DNA of 17,835 nucleotides from the NCBI GenBank assembly GCA_945901665.1, contig CAMDLJ010000012.1, positions 1 to 17,835 of the forward strand, in the 5' to 3' direction. Of this stretch, positions 15,312 through 17,835 are shown piece by piece. Position 1 is the stretch's first letter; each line of letters begins with the position of its first letter. This stretch comes from Bordetella parapertussis. Its GTDB lineage: Bacteria; Pseudomonadota; Gammaproteobacteria; Burkholderiales; Burkholderiaceae. A program made the position numbers and the translations under genes. The notes below the pieces were generated by a model, which did not search any database, had not been told where the DNA came from, and saw only the letters and a list, made by a program, of their open reading frames with translations.

Positions 15312-16772
15312 TTAAGAGTCGCCTTTGTAAATGAGGCACGGCTCAGCAATACCCTCTTTGCTGGCCATTTGACGGCACCCCGCCAAAGCACTGTCTTCCA
15401 CGCTTTTTTTGTTGGATCCGGACACCGAGGTCCACACCCATGTGCCCAGTTGCTGGGCATACGCCAAGGCTTTGTAGCGCCCACTGGGGTTTTGGTTCAA
15501 GGTTTCCACCGCGCTCAATAAGCTGGGTGGGAACTTGCCGGGTTGGCGCGGCACCTCCACCCGCCGCCACAGGGGCTTGGCATTCAACTCACCGGTGAAT
15601 TTGAGCTTGTAGCTGCAACCCGTTTCGCACAATGGGGGAATTTTGATGGCGTAATCAAAACCATCGCGCTCCGGTACCAAGGCGCTGTCTTTGATTTGGT
15701 GGCCACTGGATTCGATCCCCACAGCCACCGAGCCCACGTTTTTTCGGACGCGAAACACCAGGGCCTCTTCGGGTTTGGCCACCACCACCTCGATGGGCTG
15801 GACGTGGAAGGGGTCGCTGGCCATTCGAAAAGTCCAACTCGCCTCGTGCAAGCGACCCGCCAAGAGATAGCTGATGGATGGGCGGTAGGCTTGCCCAAAC
15901 TGGAGCGGCGCATAAGGCACCCAATAAGCCTCGTTTTTGCCCAAGCGCTTGTCGTTGCCTTGGGTCAGCAAGCGGCCCGCAACCTGCTGGCCCGCCTCGT
16001 TGAGCAGTTCAAACTTGCGGATGTCCAACACCTGCCCTTTCGCGGCATGGATGCTGATGGGCAAGCCCTTCCACTGGGCCGCGCGATCGGGCAAGGGGTC
16101 AGGCCTTTCGTTTTTAAAACCGATGGGCTCGATGACCGAATCTGGCGGCGGAAACACCACCGGCTGCGTGGGCATGTCGATGGCTTTGCGCGACGCGCCC
16201 AAGACCATCACCGGCTCTTTGTCAATGACGCCAAAGCCGGCCTCGTCCCACTGAAAACCCAAAACGCCCGTGCGGTGGTAGACAGAAGCGATCATCTGGT
16301 GAATGAATTCAGCGCCGCTCTTGCGCGAACCCGAGGTGGAAACCTCAGTGACGCTGGATGTGTAGCCCTCTTGGGTCACCCGGTCTTTCAAGGTTTTGCC
16401 CGAAAAAAAGAGGTTGGGGGTCATCTGAAAATGGCTGCCCGGCGTGCCATCGACATCAAAATTTTCCGCCTCTTTGTTGTCCGCCAAGATGACGGAGCGG
16501 TACAAACTGTGGCGCATGGCGGCCGCGGTGAGGGAGGCATTTTTGACCAACACCGACAAGCCCATCGCTTTTCGGTAGGCATTGAGTTGTGCCAAGGCAC
16601 TGTCGGCCTCGATGTTGGACAGGTTTTGGGCCGCTTCCATGCGCTGCGCAGGTGTTTGAAGTTGGGCCGCGCGGGCCGCAGTTGGGCTGAGCGGTGTTTG
16701 CGCCCCCACTTGGGGCAAGGCGCACACACCCATCAGGAATAAAGCGATTGATTGAACAAGTCGGCTGTGCAT
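15312..16772 (-). CDS. Secreted CAP-domain (SCP/PR1) protein with a large C-terminal region
   Basis: 486-residue exported protein. The signal peptide is MHSRLVQSIALFLMGVCALPQVGAQ, cleaved near residue 25. A CAP/SCP domain follows (about 55-200): ALAQLNAYRKAMGL, LTAAAMRHSLYRSVI, and GFQWDEAGFGV resembling the CAP core with its paired helices and beta sheet. The remaining 280 residues hold beta-rich stretches and a terminal block with four cysteines in the last third (CETGC, and ALAGCRQ...EPCLIY), which probably form disulfides. Bacterial CAP proteins have poorly known roles, including envelope and secreted functions. The ATG at 16772 is chosen; a TTG lies one codon upstream. No Shine-Dalgarno is visible. 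Divergent from the UmuD-like gene. Confidence 0.82.
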   Translation of the reverse strand: MHSRLVQSIALFLMGVCALPQVGAQTPLSPTAARAAQLQTPAQRMEAAQNLSNIEADSALAQLNAYRKAMGLSVLVKNASLTAAAMRHSLYRSVILADNKEAENFDVDGTPGSHFQMTPNLFFSGKTLKDRVTQEGYTSSVTEVSTSGSRKSGAEFIHQMIASVYHRTGVLGFQWDEAGFGVIDKEPVMVLGASRKAIDMPTQPVVFPPPDSVIEPIGFKNERPDPLPDRAAQWKGLPISIHAAKGQVLDIRKFELLNEAGQQVAGRLLTQGNDKRLGKNEAYWVPYAPLQFGQAYRPSISYLLAGRLHEASWTFRMASDPFHVQPIEVVVAKPEEALVFRVRKNVGSVAVGIESSGHQIKDSALVPERDGFDYAIKIPPLCETGCSYKLKFTGELNAKPLWRRVEVPRQPGKFPPSLLSAVETLNQNPSGRYKALAYAQQLGTWVWTSVSGSNKKSVEDSALAGCRQMASKEGIAEPCLIYKGDS

Positions 16773-16969
16773 CAATGTGACATTTGGATTTAATTTTAAA
16801 AATAAATAGTTTCTAATTTTATTGTTTCACGAATTGGGGCATGAGGAAAACCATGGTTTCATGGGCACCGCCCCGGTTTTAGACCTGCGTGATCACCCAA
16901 GACCAGCCACATTCCCAGAAAATTTGCCAAAACCCAAATAACTGTTTTTACATACAGTATTATCCTGGC
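16773..16969. promoter_or_regulatory. Divergent promoter region, AT-rich, with dyads and a LexA box
   Basis: 197 bases between the CAP-protein gene (minus) and the UmuD-like gene (plus). The half next to the CAP gene is very AT-rich (about 16780-16830) and should contain its promoter. The middle has a perfect 12-bp palindrome, AAACCATGGTTT (16848-16859), set inside wider inverted arms: GGGGCATGA at 16836-16844, TCATG at 16859-16863 and GCCCC at 16870-16874. The LexA box is at the right end. Confidence 0.5.
16942..16957 (+). promoter_or_regulatory. LexA (SOS) box
   Basis: CTGTTTTTACATACAG matches the proteobacterial LexA operator CTGT-N8-ACAG exactly, with AT-rich centre and flanking A/T. It lies 12 bases before the ATG of a UmuD-like gene, itself a classic SOS target. 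A TATTAT sequence (16958-16963) abuts it as a possible -10, which would place transcription start at or very near the ATG. Confidence 0.88.
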
Positions 16970-17503
16970 ATGTCTGCCCCGCCCCCTTTGGCCTTTGCCC
17001 CCTCCACAGGCCCATCACCTGCCGGCCTGAGCACGGCCAGTGGGCTGCCGTGCCACCACGCCCCCCAACCCCTGAATGCCCGCGCCTTGGCCGCCTTGTC
17101 GGCGCCGGGCGCGCCCCAGCCGCTGGCGTTTTTCAATGCCACGGTGCGGGCGGGGTTTCCGTCACCGGCGGCCGACCACAGCCACAAGCGCATCGACCTC
17201 AACGACCATTTGGTGCGCAACCGCGAGGCGACGTTTTTGTTTCGGGTGCGCGGTGACTCGATGACCGGCGCGGGCATTTACGATGGCGACACCTTGGTGA
17301 TTGACCGCTCGCTCGACGCACGCCACCACCACATCGTGCTGGCGGTGGTGAACCAAGAGTTCACCGTCAAGCGCTTGTACCGGCGTGCCGGGGTGGTGAA
17401 ACTGTTGGCCGAGAACCCGCTCTACCCGGCGCTGGTGTTTCAACCCGACCACGAGCTGAGCATCTGGGGCGTGGTGACTTTCAATCTGCACAAACTGACC
17501 TGA
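16970..17503 (+). CDS. umuD: UmuD-like S24 peptidase (SOS self-cleaving protein)
   Basis: 177-residue member of the LexA/UmuD S24 family. After RecA-stimulated self-cleavage UmuD' supports translesion synthesis. The cleavage site Ala61-Gly62 stands in RAGFPSPAAD, a hallmark UmuD motif. The catalytic Ser97 (RGDSMTGAGI) and Lys134 (EFTVKRL) follow at 36 and 73 residues, the same spacings as Cys24, Ser60 and Lys97 of E. coli UmuD. There is no helix-turn-helix, so it is not a LexA repressor. The N-terminus is about 37 residues longer than E. coli UmuD and is Pro/Ala-rich. The ATG at 16970 is chosen because the upstream in-frame GTG would place the LexA box inside the gene. The next gene is a GIY-YIG nuclease rather than umuC. 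Confidence 0.9.
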   Translation: MSAPPPLAFAPSTGPSPAGLSTASGLPCHHAPQPLNARALAALSAPGAPQPLAFFNATVRAGFPSPAADHSHKRIDLNDHLVRNREATFLFRVRGDSMTGAGIYDGDTLVIDRSLDARHHHIVLAVVNQEFTVKRLYRRAGVVKLLAENPLYPALVFQPDHELSIWGVVTFNLHKLT

Positions 17504-17506
17504 GCC

Positions 17507-17835
17507 ATGGCGCGCCGACCCATCACCCCTTTTGCGGCTTTGCCTGTCGCGCCGCACACGCACAGCGCGCCCCAGCACGCAGGCCCGGCGGTTGCCACAC
17601 ACATGCCTGCTGATACGTTGACGCCTGCTGCCCTACCGGTCACCGTATCTGTGGAACTACCGCACAGCACCGAAGCGCCCACCGAGACCCCCACCGAAAC
17701 CACTGCTCCAACCACCGGGCTGCCGCATGGCATTGCCCCCGACAACTTGGCCGCGCTGCCGCGCGGCTGCGGGGTTTATGTGTTTCGTGGCGAAGGGGCC
17801 TTGCCTTTGTACATCGGCAAAAGCGTGGACCTGCG
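17507..17835 (+). CDS. GIY-YIG nuclease (UvrC/Cho-like), 3'-truncated
   Basis: Frame open from ATG 17507 to the window end (109 residues), starting 3 bases after the UmuD-like stop codon, so the two are surely co-transcribed. Residues 1-75 are a low-complexity Pro/Thr/Ala linker with a TEAPTETPTETTAPTT stretch (55-70). At residues 84-109 the sequence LPRGCGVYVFRGEGALPLYIGKSVDL gives the GIY (GVY, 89-91) and YIG (102-104) strands as in the N-terminal nuclease domain of UvrC and of the SOS-induced nuclease Cho. It probably makes incisions in nucleotide excision repair. The catalytic Arg and Glu lie beyond the window. The C-terminal part is unknown, so other GIY-YIG families cannot be excluded. 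Confidence 0.84.
   Translation, partial: MARRPITPFAALPVAPHTHSAPQHAGPAVATHMPADTLTPAALPVTVSVELPHSTEAPTETPTETTAPTTGLPHGIAPDNLAALPRGCGVYVFRGEGALPLYIGKSVDL

Noticed and set aside
15543..16742. 399-codon plus-strand open frame opposite the CAP-domain gene
   Set aside because: The minus-strand frame has a signal peptide and CAP-domain sequence; the plus-strand frame is a shadow without family features.
16889..16969. GTG-initiated N-terminal extension of the UmuD-like protein
   Set aside because: It would put the LexA box within the coding sequence, and the translated extension has no resemblance to UmuD.
17669..17716. Short Thr/Pro/Glu codon repeat in the GIY-YIG gene as a possible mobile or CRISPR-like repeat
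   Set aside because: The repeats are in-frame, imperfect and only a few codons long; they encode a flexible linker.

Overview
The window looks like chromosome from a betaproteobacterium of the order Burkholderiales, probably Comamonadaceae-like. The reasons are GC-rich coding sequence with strong third-position bias, a Bug/TctC-type periplasmic binding protein inside a catabolic operon, a phasin (polyhydroxyalkanoate granule protein), and the glutathione-dependent formaldehyde pair. The genus is an inference. No rRNA, tRNA, insertion sequence or CRISPR array was seen. The genes are densely packed, and no stretch over 300 bases lacks a gene.

Layout: (1) 1-1829, plus strand: 3' part of S-(hydroxymethyl)glutathione dehydrogenase followed by S-formylglutathione hydrolase, a formaldehyde detoxification pair. 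(2) 1895-3010, minus: FAD oxidoreductase of the L-2-hydroxyglutarate oxidase type, starting with TTG. (3) 3088-3639, minus: phasin with its own promoter, a palindromic leader and a strong intrinsic terminator. (4) 3890-11130, minus: seven co-oriented genes ending in an intrinsic terminator near 3730. In transcription order they are an aromatic-ring-hydroxylase-type FAD monooxygenase, a TctC/Bug binding protein, a maleate isomerase-like Asp/Glu racemase-family protein, a CaiB/BaiF CoA-transferase, a polysaccharide deacetylase/PuuE-like hydrolase, an SDR protein and an acyl-CoA dehydrogenase. (5) 11366-12157, plus: an enoyl-CoA hydratase transcribed divergently from that operon and probably part of the same pathway. 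(6) 12144-14571: a secreted thermonuclease-like protein (minus) divergent from a DEDDh 3'-5' exonuclease that is translationally coupled to an alpha/beta hydrolase (plus). (7) 14607-15211, minus: a two-gene toxin-antitoxin-like cassette. (8) 15312-16772, minus: a secreted CAP-domain protein. (9) 16970-17835, plus: a UmuD-like self-cleaving S24 protein under a perfect LexA box, followed three bases later by a GIY-YIG nuclease cut by the window end.

Region 4/5 is best read as an uncharacterised catabolic pathway: periplasmic capture of a carboxylate, ring or alkenyl hydroxylation, a hydrolytic and an isomerase-like step, CoA activation, and beta-oxidation-type steps. The substrate cannot be told from sequence. 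Three of its enzymes lack the textbook catalytic residues of their superfamilies: the racemase-like protein has neither cysteine, the SDR has no YxxxK, and the acyl-CoA dehydrogenase has Gln at the usual Glu position. The chemistry may therefore be unusual.

Region 9 is the other highlight: a DNA-damage-inducible pair joining a UmuD-like protease/polymerase-accessory protein to a UvrC/Cho-type GIY-YIG nuclease instead of directly to UmuC.
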